Assembly (NCBI GenBank): GCA_000499405.2
Contig: HG738140.1
Location: forward strand, 11,559,560-11,623,559
Source of the DNA: Onchocerca volvulus
Taxonomy: Eukaryota; Nematoda; Chromadorea; Rhabditida; Onchocercidae
DNA length: 64,000 nt
Direction of reading: 5' to 3'
Position numbers and translations under genes: made by a program. This document shows positions 27,414-39,636 of this stretch, in pieces. How positions within the stretch are numbered: position 1 is the first letter of the stretch; each line of letters starts with the position of its first letter. The notes under the pieces are model-generated. The model was not told where the DNA came from, searched no databases, and saw only the letters and a program-made list of their open reading frames with translations.

Positions 27414-29037
27414 AATCAGAATAAAATTTATGATTAGTTTGACTGTTTTAAGGAAGTTTTTCCAACTCATTATGTTAATTCTGCTAATTAATCATATTAT
27501 CTGTCTTTATTTTGTTAATTGAATCCCTGTAATCATACTGTATATCTTTAACATAAGCAGTCTAGCTGCTGAAAGTTACTTTTTTTTTGCCAAGAAAATC
27601 GAAGATTCAGTTTTTGCCTCTTAATTCAATAAGTTAGCTCATATAAAGCAGCAATTTATGCACGATTAAAATTTGAACTTGGAGATTTTGACGATATCTT
27701 TGCTTCACTAATTTTCCTATAAAATTTCACATTTGGAATTTTTCTTTGCAGAAATCATTTAAACAGTCATAACAAAATAAATTCATAAGCTGAAAAAAAC
27801 TGTAATCGACTGCTTCCAATGATATGAATAAAATATTCGAAAAAAAAAAAAAGCATCTTACAGTATGGTTTGTAATTTGATGTGGGAAAGAAATTCTTGT
27901 CAAATAATGAAGTAATTCTAATCTTAGAAGTATTTGCTTGTATAGGAAGCACGCAAAATTCTCGTTTTTCTGCAAACACGCTCATATCCTTCATTACTTG
28001 ATCACGGAAGCAAATTTACGTTTACGTACGTGTCATACTATATGCTATATACGTTGTTACGTACACGTCATATTGCATGCAATCCACATTATTCTTAAAA
28101 TTATGAGATGTTTTCAAACTTCATAGATCTGTATTATTAAGGAAATGGTCTGATATAATCCTCGGGAAAAAAAAAATAGCGAGCAGACTGATGTAATTTG
28201 CAACATTTCGAAAAAGGATAGAATTAATTTTTAAATTAACATTTTCAAACGGCATCAAATCATTTATGCTTAAATCAAATAGATTTTAATTGATCATGAG
28301 AAGAGATTTTTGTTTAAAAAAGTTTTTAAGCTTGAAATAGCAAACTAGAAATCATTACATAAATCTTATCATTGTGCAAACATCCTTTTAATACAGGAAT
28401 ACTATTGACAATATAATCATTTATGAAATTGCAACTATTTTGGTGCATCGTTTATTAATCGATTAATGTTTATTATACTACCATAAGATTTATTTTATTA
28501 CAATTCATTTCATTCATTTCCAAAAAATTGATCAAAATTTTCAGCAAAACAAATAAAATTTAGTTGCAAAACGGCAAATATCTATTTTTTCGAAATTTGT
28601 TTGCTTTCGGTTTCTGATGATTGCAAGTTGTTGTCAATTAAGAAAAAATAATTTAAAAAATGAAAAAAATCATTACAATTCATATATACAATTAGGCAAA
28701 TATCAAGTTTCATATTTTTCATCATTTAGACGAATTTCATCAAGTCTTTTTTTATCTAAAAATTAAATAGTTTTCGTGTCCAAATTAAACCATTCCTGAA
28801 TAAACCATCTAAATTAAATCATTTTCAATTAGCGAATATTCATAATCATACAAATTTACTGACTGTATTACAACGAAAACTCTACGATTATGAATTTTCA
28901 TCAAGTCAGTTATGGAAGAATAAATTTTGAAACAACAATTTGTCATTTTAAAAATATTTTACAACAGAACAAAATATTTTTAGCAAATATTCTTACATTA
29001 TAATTTATCCATTTTCATTAGTTTATGCCGTAGACAA
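27414..29037. other. convergent 3' flanks of INSC and the cysteine-rich protein gene
   Basis: 1.6 kb of AT-rich sequence between two converging stop codons; no exon supported. AATAAA at 27420-27425 lies only a few bases after the INSC stop and may be too close to be the signal used. Confidence 0.5.
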
Positions 29038-32000
29038 TCATAATTTTGTGTGATCAGCTGTACTGTAAGTGAAATTATTTGCAATTCCACTTTCGCGTCA
29101 AAAGTTTCATCCCGACATCTAAAATTAGAAAGTGAAATTTATGAGGAAAATAAAAAAAAATTAAATAATTTGGTAAATATGCTAATGATCAATAATTTGC
29201 ATTTAAATCAAAAAATCAACAATTCATATTATTCATTATAATCCAATTTATTACATAATGAGATATAAATATTACGAAAAGATAGCACTTACTTGTCAAA
29301 ATGTGAACAACATTCGCTCAACTGCGCGCATTTAAACTGCATTTCGTTTACTTGAGTTAAGCAATCTGCAAAACTTTTGGTATTCTGCAGATCGTCGGAT
29401 TCCATAAATGTCAAATGCCATTGAGTATGGTTTGTTGACATCACTGAACAATTTGTCGATTCGTCGAGCTAAAATTAATACACGTATAATTAAACTTATA
29501 ATTTTATAATTGGCATTACGAGAATTTAAAAAAGAAACTTGCGCAATTAAAAACTAATGAAGAATTTCTCAGACGATCGATAAAGTAAATGAACAATTTG
29601 ATGATCTAACTGAGACATTTAATGTCACATTTATTGCATACTTGATTATGATGTTTTTCCAGACATTCGTGAAGCTCATTGTTACGTCTGATAACTGATT
29701 CGTAAAGCTCGGAGAAACTTTTATGATCTCGATCAATACAACGATCACCCATTCGGAGCAATGTAACGGTAGATAGCAGAGGAAACTGATCGATTTTATC
29801 CCAGATCATTTGACAACGATCCATGCTTTTTTCTACCTTTCAATAAATTAAAATTTTCTAAATTAACTGCTTTACTACAAAAAAATTACTACGGTTTCAT
29901 GATGTAATTATGTGACTAAGAGAAATTTTTGGAGTAATTATCGATTTTTCCCATTTTACTGTTATGAGATAACAATTATCGATTTATTGTTTTTTATCGG
30001 TAATATACAAATGTTGAGAAATATTACGACTGTTTCTCTTTGATTCCTTTTTTATACGTACGAAAATTCTCAGTAATATCAAAAACAATGCATACTTGTC
30101 TTCGACATCGTATATAATTGTCACAAAAACTTTCGTTGTTTTTTTCCTGAAAACAGTTACAATTTTCAGGAAATCTTTTCCTTCACAATTCCTTCTTTTT
30201 ATATATTTGGTAAAATCAAAGGTAATTAAAATTTAAGAATCGATACTTTGGTATGTTGTGACTTCCACCTGTGGTATTCCTCGATATCATGCTTGTACTC
30301 AGTATTGTTCCAATTTTCGATTTCATCTGGAAGTGTAGTTTCCTCGTTCGTCGATTGTTCCATTGTATCAACTAAACAATGGAAAAAATGATACAATTTA
30401 CCTAATCGAGAATAATACTTGGAAATATTAATATCGATTGATGTGTTAGAAGAATAGAAATAACGGAATAAATTTAGAGAATCAATGAAGCAGTGATAAG
30501 TTTAATTGATATCATCATTATTTTTTCTCTCAAAACATTATATCATTTACTTGTTATATTTCGCAACGTGTGATTATCATTATCATTTTTATCAATTGTA
30601 GACTCATTGTGTGATACGGTAGTATGCCTTTGAAACATTGAACTTTGCGCCTCCTTCTCGAGTTTGGTTTTCAACGCCGTGTACCGGAAGTTGATTAGTA
30701 GAAGTATATGTATCATATCATTTTTCTTTTAAATTTTAATTAAATGCTATTTCAAAAAAAGGTCAGGAAAATTAATTGATTGCTCAAAATCTGAATAATT
30801 AGCCAACATAAAAAGGAAAGAGAAGAATAAAAATATTTTTTTTTAGCTTTTTGCTCAGTAAAAATTGAGCTGACATAAAAATGAAAAGGAAAAATTGATC
30901 TGAACTACAGACATTCAATCTAGAAGATCAGCATCAGAAGATAATTTTGAGAATCCCTCATTTGTACATTTCTGAACAGAATTCTTTCAAGATGAACATA
31001 TTAAAGATGCGACAAATGACAGTTTAGATAAATTAATACCATTGTTGCGGTGATTTATGCAAGAAATTTTCCATAACATCATCACTGTCCGTTTGATTTG
31101 TAAAAACAATCAAGGTTGGAGAACCTTTGGAGCCGATCACTTTGTCATCACCTGGTGTCGTAACCTTATCTTCCTCGTAAATACCTTCCTGAAGAATAAA
31201 CTAAGGAAATATTTGGATGCAAAAGGAAAATTCGAGATTGTAAATGTCATCTAGAACACATAAGTAGGAATAAATAAAAAGTATTTCCATTAAGTTATCA
31301 CCATCTGATTGTGATAATAGAAGATTTATATTTCAGGGTAAAGTTTATAACTCAGATTTACGTTCGCCATAAATATATCGTTTAATTCTCGCCAGAATCG
31401 ATTCTTTTGTTTTCAATTCCGAAAAATTCCTTTTTTGTTTGAAAAGAACCCGCCATACATTATTATATTTTTTCGAACATTAACAAGAACTCGCAAACTC
31501 GTTAATAGGATTTAATTCTAATTTTTTTCTCTAAACTTCCATTTATACACTTACCTTACATTTTTTTGCCACATCTCGAATTTCACGAAGTAATGCCTTT
31601 TTCTGTTTCGTTATCGAAGATCGTTTCACGAGCTCTTTACATCTAAAACTGCTGCTGTTTGCTTTGTAATTCTGACAAATTAAAAATTTTAAGTAATTCA
31701 TTCATTTGTATTTTAATTAATTAGTAATAAATTGTCATTAAGTGAATATCGCTTCCCATTGAAACATGTGAAGTCGAAATATACACAAAACATGAAAATA
31801 TTCGGATAAGAAGAAAAAAGATGGCGAAATAACTTAAAGGTTACTAAAATATTTTTGAAAGAATTAAAATACAATCAACGATCAAAAGATCAAAGCTCAT
31901 GGCAAATAGAAATTTAATTTTTGTTCAAATTCCATTTTAATGACTTCCGACTTGAAAATCAGTTTTTTCCAAGGATAGATTGTAATTAATTTACATGAAA

Positions 32001-34070
32001 TTTGTTTTAACTATGAATCAAAACAATTAATTATCTTATTTTTCGTAAGATTTTTTTCTACTTTTTCATAATATGATTCACCTTTTGGTATAATTGAAAT
32101 ATTGTTACTAATCAATTCAAACATGGCGATCTCTCTTCAGTAGAAATAATCTTTCTGCCAACTACTACACATTTTTTGTCTAAAAATAACATGCGAAAAA
32201 AGAAATGCGACTTTTTCAATACAATCGGCAGACAGAAAAAGGACAGCCTTGACCGTAAACGAGGAATTTTCAAACTGATGATGAAAATAGGTCATGTATG
32301 TCAAATTTCCTTGAAATTTTTAGTAGAAATTTACCAGGTATCGGTCAAATGTGTAAAGAATAAAAGATATTTAAATTCAACAATTTGATGGTATTTAGGT
32401 CACTAATTCCGTAAATTTGACCTTTACGATATTAGGAGGAAAAAGATTTCTCACTGGTAACGATTTTGTCGAGAATTGCGGAGAAGCAGACAAAAGAGGA
32501 ATTCACGATCTTTGAGAAGCTTATAGAAAATTTAAAATTGGAAAAAATGGGTTTAATTATTGATACTTTCTTTAGTAGAAAACGGTCTTTTTAACTATGC
32601 CCAAGTCTGATAATTTGCATAAATTATATAAAATATATATAAGTAATATCGATCGATGAAAATCAACCCGTCATAAGCGTTACAACATTGGCGCAATGGG
32701 CCACATTGTCGTTCGAATCGTTTGGAGCCTTGAAAGCATCGGTCCAAAGCTAGGCCACCATCCTTTTCCCTCAGATCACTGATCATTTGAAACAATGAAT
32801 GATCGCAATATTGCTTCTGTATAGCAATTTCATAAAGATTATAATTTAAAATAGAAACTGTAAAAATTTGAAAAAAGGAAAGCGGGAGAAACTTTCGAAA
32901 TTCAAGGAATTTTACAAAAGTTTGAATTTATATTTTTAACAAAGTTTTTTAGACAATTGAATTCTGCTGGAATTCCCCATTATTAATTATCAACTTGAAA
33001 TTAGAGGCAAATTCGATTCCTTACCATTATTTTTCATTTTTTTCTCTTTTTTCAATTTTTTTTATTCTTAAAATAATATATCATCACGTAATCTCTTTTT
33101 TACATCCTTCATTTTTCCTTCCCCTCCCAAAGATTTCGTCATTCCACTCTCTGATCGAAATTTAATGATTTAAAATTGTTCATGTTATTGACCCTATTTT
33201 TTTGATCAATTTCAATTTCCTGTCACAGATTTAATTCGAATAGGAAGAAACAAGCTACTAGTATCGTTTTATGCATTTATCCTTTGATCATTTGTTGCCA
33301 AAATATGAAATTGAAATAAAAATTCAAGGAAGAAAGAAAGAAATGTCAGAGAGGACAACTTGAATTAATTTTTTAATTTAATTATAAATGGCTGTTGAAT
33401 TCAATTTGTTTAGATCTGATTAATTCCTTCTCTTTAAAAAATTTCACATTATTGGAGATATTATAACACGAAAGGTTAAACCGAAAGGTCAAACCTGATG
33501 TTTATTGAGTGGCGAGGAACGTTCACTCATACATAATTGTAGCAGACTATTCGACTCGTGCGCCAATCGGTCCAACTATAAAGTATCATTATTATTTTCG
33601 TCTATTTTTAATATGATTAGTATGAAAGATTTTCGTGGCAATGATATAAGTTGGAAGAAAATTGTCACCTTTCGATAACGACTTCTTAGAAGAATGTGAC
33701 ATCGTTGACCTTTCGGGTCATCGGATGGTAACCAATACGGTGTCAACATGCTATTTCCTAAGCATAGTTTTTCTTGTAACTGTGAAATCATTTCACATTC
33801 ACCCAAAAATTCACAATACGATATCGAATCATCCTGAAATTTTTACTTGCATTTTGCATATTTAATAAATTACGTGCAGAGTTATATATTAGAATTAAAA
33901 AAAAGTACAATGAACTTGAATTAAAATAAACTTTGAAATTTAAGCAGTTTATAAAAAAGGAATTGCTTATCAATTACAAATATTAGCAAAGAAAAACTTA
34001 CTAAAGGAGTAAAAGTATATGTCACGGTTAAAAAAGAAGTAATAAAAACGAAGCAAATTGCATATTTCAT
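29038..34070 (-). CDS. secreted protein with two cysteine-rich modules, 11 exons, 432 aa
   Basis: I do not recognise the family. Exons: 34070-34002, 33833-33669, 33575-33495, 32816-32668, 31642-31555, 31188-31040, 30627-30551, 30371-30247, 29836-29642, 29468-29293, 29062-29038; the total is 1299 nt with phases matching at every join. Exon 1 encodes a signal peptide (MKYAICFVFITSFLTV). Residues 24-184 form a cysteine-rich module ending CGPLRQCCNAYDGC. Residues 185-301 are an acidic Ser/Thr/Asn linker with several N-glycosylation sequons (NQT, NES, NHT, NIT, NNT). Residues 302-432 form a second module ending CAQLSECCSHFDN. The shared C-x2-L-x2-CC motif suggests internal duplication. No membrane helix is seen, so it is probably extracellular. 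Nematode cysteine-rich families such as CPG4-type or DUF19-type domains are candidates to test, not identifications. The least certain parts are exon 30627-30551 (acceptor TTTCAAAG) and the tiny last exon. Confidence 0.72.
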
Positions 34071-34552
34071 TGTTTAATTGATAATAACAATGATAAAAAC
34101 GATGGTAAAAGAAGCCTTGCTGTTGATTATATATTTTTCGACCCGTTAACTGTTTTAAATCTAAAATTTCAAAATTATGTAATCAAACGTATTCATGATC
34201 AGTCAATATTCAAATAGGGATGATAATAGATTAATGATAAGCAAGGAAGACTGATAAAATATATCATATAGTGATAACTATGGTGTCTGATGATAATGAT
34301 AGTAGCAGTACAGTAATAATCAGTTGATGTTAAATCATTTCAAGGGTGAGAATGAGAGAAAGATAAATGAATATTAAGGAGGAATCTGTGATATTGTAAT
34401 TATCATTGCTATCATTATTATTATCACTTATCCGTCAAAGTTACCTATGAACAAAGTTAATTATGTCAAGTTCCTTGTAGACAAAAAATCATCAACAATG
34501 AAAACAACTATTAAACACTATCATCGATGCAATCGCTGTTTATAGGGAGGAG

Positions 34553-34775
34553 TTATGTCAATTTTTTTCTTTTAAAATCCAATTTTGACCCAATTTCGAA
34601 AATAGAAGTAATTTTTGTGCCTATTTTAAAATGCTTATCTTGTATCCACTTGATATTATCAGTATTAACAGTAATAGATTTAAAAGAAGTAGCAGTAGTT
34701 GAATAATTTTTCAAAATATCTTTTGCTGTAGTCATTTTCACATTCATCAAATTTCACTTTTTCAAGTTTAGCCAT
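34553..34775 (-). pseudogene. possible broken ORF relic
   Basis: A minus-strand ATG at 34775 opens a 31-codon frame (MAKLEKVKFDECENDYSKRY at its start) that stops at 34680. A different frame then stays open to a stop at 34553. Together they look like a frameshifted coding relic, or simply chance open sequence in AT-rich DNA. No family recognised. Confidence 0.2.
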
Positions 34776-35820
34776 TTTTGCTACAAACAACAACAATTAT
34801 TAAAAAGACTGTTTTAATTTTTGTTAAAATTTTTGTCGCGAGAGAAAACTTATGTAAAAGGAGTATTTTTATACTAATTGCAAGCGAATTTTTTCTAGCC
34901 TTTTTAGCGTTTTCATTCCTTCGCATCTAAATCTCGACAAATATTTTAAAAATCCACTTCAAACGAATAAGTTGTATTTCTGTAATCCAGCCAGAAAATG
35001 CAACTTAAATAAGCTAAACATCAATAATGTCTTCTCTTGTGATCCGACGCCAATACCAAGATAACTCAATTTTAAAAATCAGTTCAGGAATTTATTCTAA
35101 AATTTGTGTTCTTTTTTTTTTTTTTTTCTATTCACTTCGAATCATACAAATAAATTTTTTTTAACATAATTGAAATTTCTTCTGCGAATTATTGCATCAT
35201 CATAAGGAGAAGTTTCATTTTCCTTCGACATTTTACACAACTATCAATGATTTGTGCAGTTTTGTTTGCTTTTTACTTTAATATTCATTTTAGACAAGTT
35301 TTGAAGTTATTTTAATCTAAATTCTGCGAACTTTTGAGATAAGTTGAAACTGGTCGAAAATTAGAGTACTAGACTTAAAAAATAGATAAAAAACAATTCA
35401 AATTAAATAGTTTTCCGTTATTTTTTTTCAATTTATTTAATCAACAAAATGGTGACTGACTTGCAAGATGTATTCAACATGAAATAGATCACTTATATGT
35501 TATATAATATATTAGAATTTATCTAAATTAAAGTATAATATGGCTATGAAAAAAGCCAAGAGATTCAGAAGCGCCATGAACGATAAGCCCACCTAGACCA
35601 GTTCAATAACGCAAAATAGAATAGTAAGTACCATTAGTCTTATGATTAACAGTATTAATAATATTCTGTTTCTTATTATTCCCATAAGTCATTCTTCAAA
35701 AAATAATCATTTTATTTCGTCTCATTTCTTCGGTAAGATTGCTTGTTGTGTAACAGAAATCTAATTCAACACATAACAATTCATCGTTATTTCAATTTCT
35801 TTTAAAATTGTTTCAATCAG

Positions 35821-35840
35821 TTTTTTTTTTTTTTTTTTTT
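35821..35840. repeat. T20 homopolymer
   Basis: Uninterrupted run of 20 T. Confidence 0.95.
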
Positions 35841-38800
35841 AACAATTTCTTTAAAATTTGATTGTACTAACTGAACACAAACATTTAATATTGCTATGCA
35901 TCATTACTATTTTCACCAGTCATATCCATTACTTTAATATTTCAGATTATTATTCTTATCATACTTTTTATGCATCTGAATCTCATTCTTTATCAAACAT
36001 CCTTTTTTTCAATTTTAAAATTTGCAGTAAGATTTAGCTTTGTACGTTTAGCAATGTAGCAGGAGAAAAGAGACATATTGAACAGTTGAAAAATTTATTA
36101 CAATTAAACTTCTAGTTTGATCATTGCATTGAAATTTTTAAAAGTATTGATGATGTAACTTTGCATTTTTCTTAGACGAAATTTTATTAGTTAATTCGAG
36201 TAACATTCTTACTTGCTGGTAACGATAAGGAAGAAACGAAGACGTGAAATGTGCATATGTGCGTACACGTGTACGTGAATATAAACTTATTAGCACCATT
36301 GCAACATTATTAAATCTATTTTTAACTTTTATCGATTTAGTTAAAGCATTATCAACGAAAAACTGAAAAAGAGAGAAAAAAAATCCAAATGTTTTCAATT
36401 TCAAGAATGTTTAGAGTAATACTTTTAGCCGCCTATAAAGTCATTACAAACATTATTTGTTGTTTTTCGATCGATTGACATGGAATTTCCGCATTTTACT
36501 GATTCGCTTTCACCACATATATATTTTATTTCTAATTTATTGAAAATAATATAATTAATGGATGCTATCGGTAGGAAAAAGCCTAAAAAATTCTGAGAAA
36601 TAGAAAATGAAAATAATCAAGAAGTGTGTCTTAGTACTGCAATTTTACTAAAAGTTAAAAGTTGAATCAATTGCCGCTTGATTCCAACAAAAATAAACGT
36701 AGCATTTTTTCATCATCAGGATGAATGAATATTTATATAATTAGAAATGAAGTTTTCTGGACATTGAACTTCTTGGAATGAGCAAAAGCTTAAAAAATCA
36801 AATGTAAAATATAAAAGTTAAATTAACGATGCATAAAATTAATTGATGCAAATTACTATTCGACAGGACAAACGATGAAAGCAATTCTGTTATGGCACAG
36901 AATCAAAATTTCTCAGAAGTAGATTTATTTTGCAAATCATTTAATTATACGAAGAATAAAGTTCTTTGCATACTTCAGTCGTTCGGGAAATGCCAGAAAA
37001 GTAATTTTTAAGACGATATACGACACTAAAGCATCGTTTTCAAGTACTATTTGATATTCAAGCAAAGAACAGAACAAAAATGAGAATATTTGTTTATCAG
37101 TTTATCAGTACATTATTTATATGATTTATTACTACTAGTTATTTGTAAGAGCTCATTGTTGCAAGTGATATTTCTCACATTTCACTCATGCTATCTTAGT
37201 TTTCAGAATTTTTTAGACTTCATATTACTGATAACATCAATCATTACCTAGTTTTTTGTTGTGCTATCAATTTGTTCTGTTTCTCTTTTTTTTACTTTTT
37301 TGCATTTTTCTTTTCTTGAATATTAGTTTATTAGCTTCTATTTGATATTCAGATTTTTAGAATTTAAAAAAATGGATATTTGTACAGTTAAATTCACAAA
37401 TTTGCTCTTAAATGAATCTTAGTTTAACCTTTGAAGCTATGAATACATCATTTTAAAGCTATCAACTGCAAAGTTTTATTGAGCGTTCCTTCGCTCTTGG
37501 CTTGTTATTCTTCGTTAAGTAATTAGAAAAAGAATCGAACAGTTGATCATTCAGTAAATCACTGATCGGTCAAAAAACTTTTAAATTTTGTAACTAAGCG
37601 TCTTGATCGCAAGGATACACAAACTTCCGATTGATAACAGAATCTCTACCGAAAGTAATAATGTGTCCTGTATCGATAGTTGAAATTTACGTTTTATTTC
37701 AGAAAATGGAACCAGCAATGGAATTATGCGAATTCTCATAAGAAAATTTTCGAACATTTCGAACTAACAAATTAAACAACAAATTTAACTACTTAAAATT
37801 ATCGGTGAACTTAAAAGAACGGCTGATAAACTAAGGATACAGATACTTGTACTGAAACTAATTTCTTTATCTTAAAAGATTCCAGAAATTTTATTAATCC
37901 AACACAAGCTCTGCAATTTTTATATATTATAACACAGTCCACAACAATACATAAGGCAGGAATTGATTGACGTAATGTTGACGCATGAGATAAGAGTGAT
38001 GATTCACGTAAATTCTGACGTTATATTATCTTCTTTATCAACGAAAGATAACTATTTACTTAGATGAGTTGATATCAACGTACGTCAACCTATGATATTG
38101 TTAATTACATGTATAACAACAAATTTTACTGCAAAAAACATCAATACTTTGCACAATTATGCAAAGATTATTGATAATTTCAAAAGTTATAAATTTCCAA
38201 GCCTCCATCCATATTGCATAATTATAGACACATATGTATGATGAATATGGCAGATGAACTATACAAAGATCAATATTTATAATCAAATACAACAAATCTA
38301 ATAATTAATTCGAAATGAACAAGTCTTTTATCACAATATGAAGATAAGGCAGGAGAGTAAGAAGACATTACCAAAAATGGAGTATAATTCTGATTCCATC
38401 TTGCAAAATTTCATTTCTTTTCCAAAAATAGGAATAATACTCCATTTAATTTAAAAATAGGAATATTCCGTTTGAGTGTGTTAGATTGAAGTCCCATCGA
38501 ATAGAAGACAAAAGTCTCTTTATCACATCATTTTGAAAGTAATCTGAAGCTATAGAATGATATCAATGTTATCATTTCTCATATATGATATTTTTTTAAA
38601 TGAATCATCATAGTCTCCTGCCATACACAACCGGATTGGTCATTTCAATGTTACTTCAACGAATAGGAAAGAATTTTTTGTGAAGAAAATTTATTTCTCT
38701 CTTAGTATCTAAATTAATTCGAATTATTTGATGCTGTTATCATTTGAATGATTTTTTAGAGATAACTACCAAATGAAATACAATGCTGAAAAGATTTCAA

Positions 38801-39118
38801 GAAGATAGCTAAAGACAAAAACAATTATTACATTCTAAAGCTAAAATGATCTGAATCCAATTAAATTTAAACAATTAGACGAAATTCGAACCCGATATTG
38901 CAGACTAAAAAAATGTGAATTATTAAAGGTATACAAAATAGAGTTGTTTGTCATATCGCATTACTTATTATCTAATATTTCATGGATACCGAAATTAATA
39001 ATTAACTTGAAATTTTCTTTCGTTTTCTTCTTGCATTAGATGAAAATTTCGTTGCAATAGTGATTGGATCAAAAAAAAAAAAAATCAATCAATATAATCT
39101 ATCTATTCAGATTGTATT

Positions 39119-39124
39119 TTTATT
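39119..39124 (-). terminator. probable poly(A) signal of lat-1
   Basis: Minus-strand AATAAA about 65 nt past the TAA stop at 39190-39188. Confidence 0.6.
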
Positions 39125-39187
39125 CCTCCCAATTAACTATTCGATTTTTGGCTTAATTTACTGCACAACTACAAACAACTCCATAAA

Positions 39188-39636
39188 TTACAGGCCTTGC
39201 ACGAAAACTGGTGGATTTTTGGACAAATCCATGCGTAGCAACATTCCTGACCTACTATTTGTCACCACTTCGCCATGACATTGTAAGGTTGACGCCGAAC
39301 TATCGCTATACGCCGAATCATCCGATACCCGAGCGATGGAAGCAGACGAAAATGGTGTGGGTGAGTGCTGACGAGTGCCAGAGAGTGAAGTTGATGATAC
39401 AGGTTGTGGTGGAGGAGGAGATGGTGGCGGTGGTGGCGGTGGAAAGTTGGGTGGTGGCCTGAAATGACATGTGCTCAGTTCAGGCCTAACTGTAGAGGAT
39501 AGGCTAGGATTGGGTACAAAAGTTACAGGAGTCACAGAACTGAAATAGTATTGATTTTGCTCTGATGATTGATGATAGTAATTGGATGATGAGGTGCAGA
39601 GATCGTCGTAGCTAATTGTTGCATAATCGTATAAAG
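39188..39636 (-). other. lat-1: lat-1 last exon: proline-rich cytoplasmic tail
   Basis: Single 449-nt exon (phase 1 in, TAA stop). It encodes [14 protein letters not shown], a polyproline tract with [12 protein letters not shown] (candidate SH3/EVH1 ligand), then [15 protein letters not shown] and a C-terminus ending [11 protein letters not shown]. The same order of motifs occurs at the end of C. elegans LAT-1, so it is probably functional. Confidence 0.9.

Larger units (their letters stand above)
34071..39187. other. region between lat-1 3' end and the secreted-protein gene
   Basis: About 5.1 kb without a supported gene. It contains T-runs at 35112-35127 and 35821-35840 and a broken open stretch at 34553-34775 (listed separately). 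A minus-strand AATAAA at 39124-39119 is the likely poly(A) signal of lat-1. Confidence 0.5.

Noticed and set aside
31644..31674. Extension of the 31642-31555 exon upstream to a TTTGTCAG acceptor
   Set aside because: It would need phase 0, but the preceding exon ends with two spare bases; the TTTTAG acceptor at 31644-31643 fits and gives CCNAYDGCKELV.
32452..32516. Possible extra exon in the secreted-protein gene with donor ACCA|GTGAGAA
   Set aside because: Adding it breaks the phase with the next exon, while the direct join is in frame.
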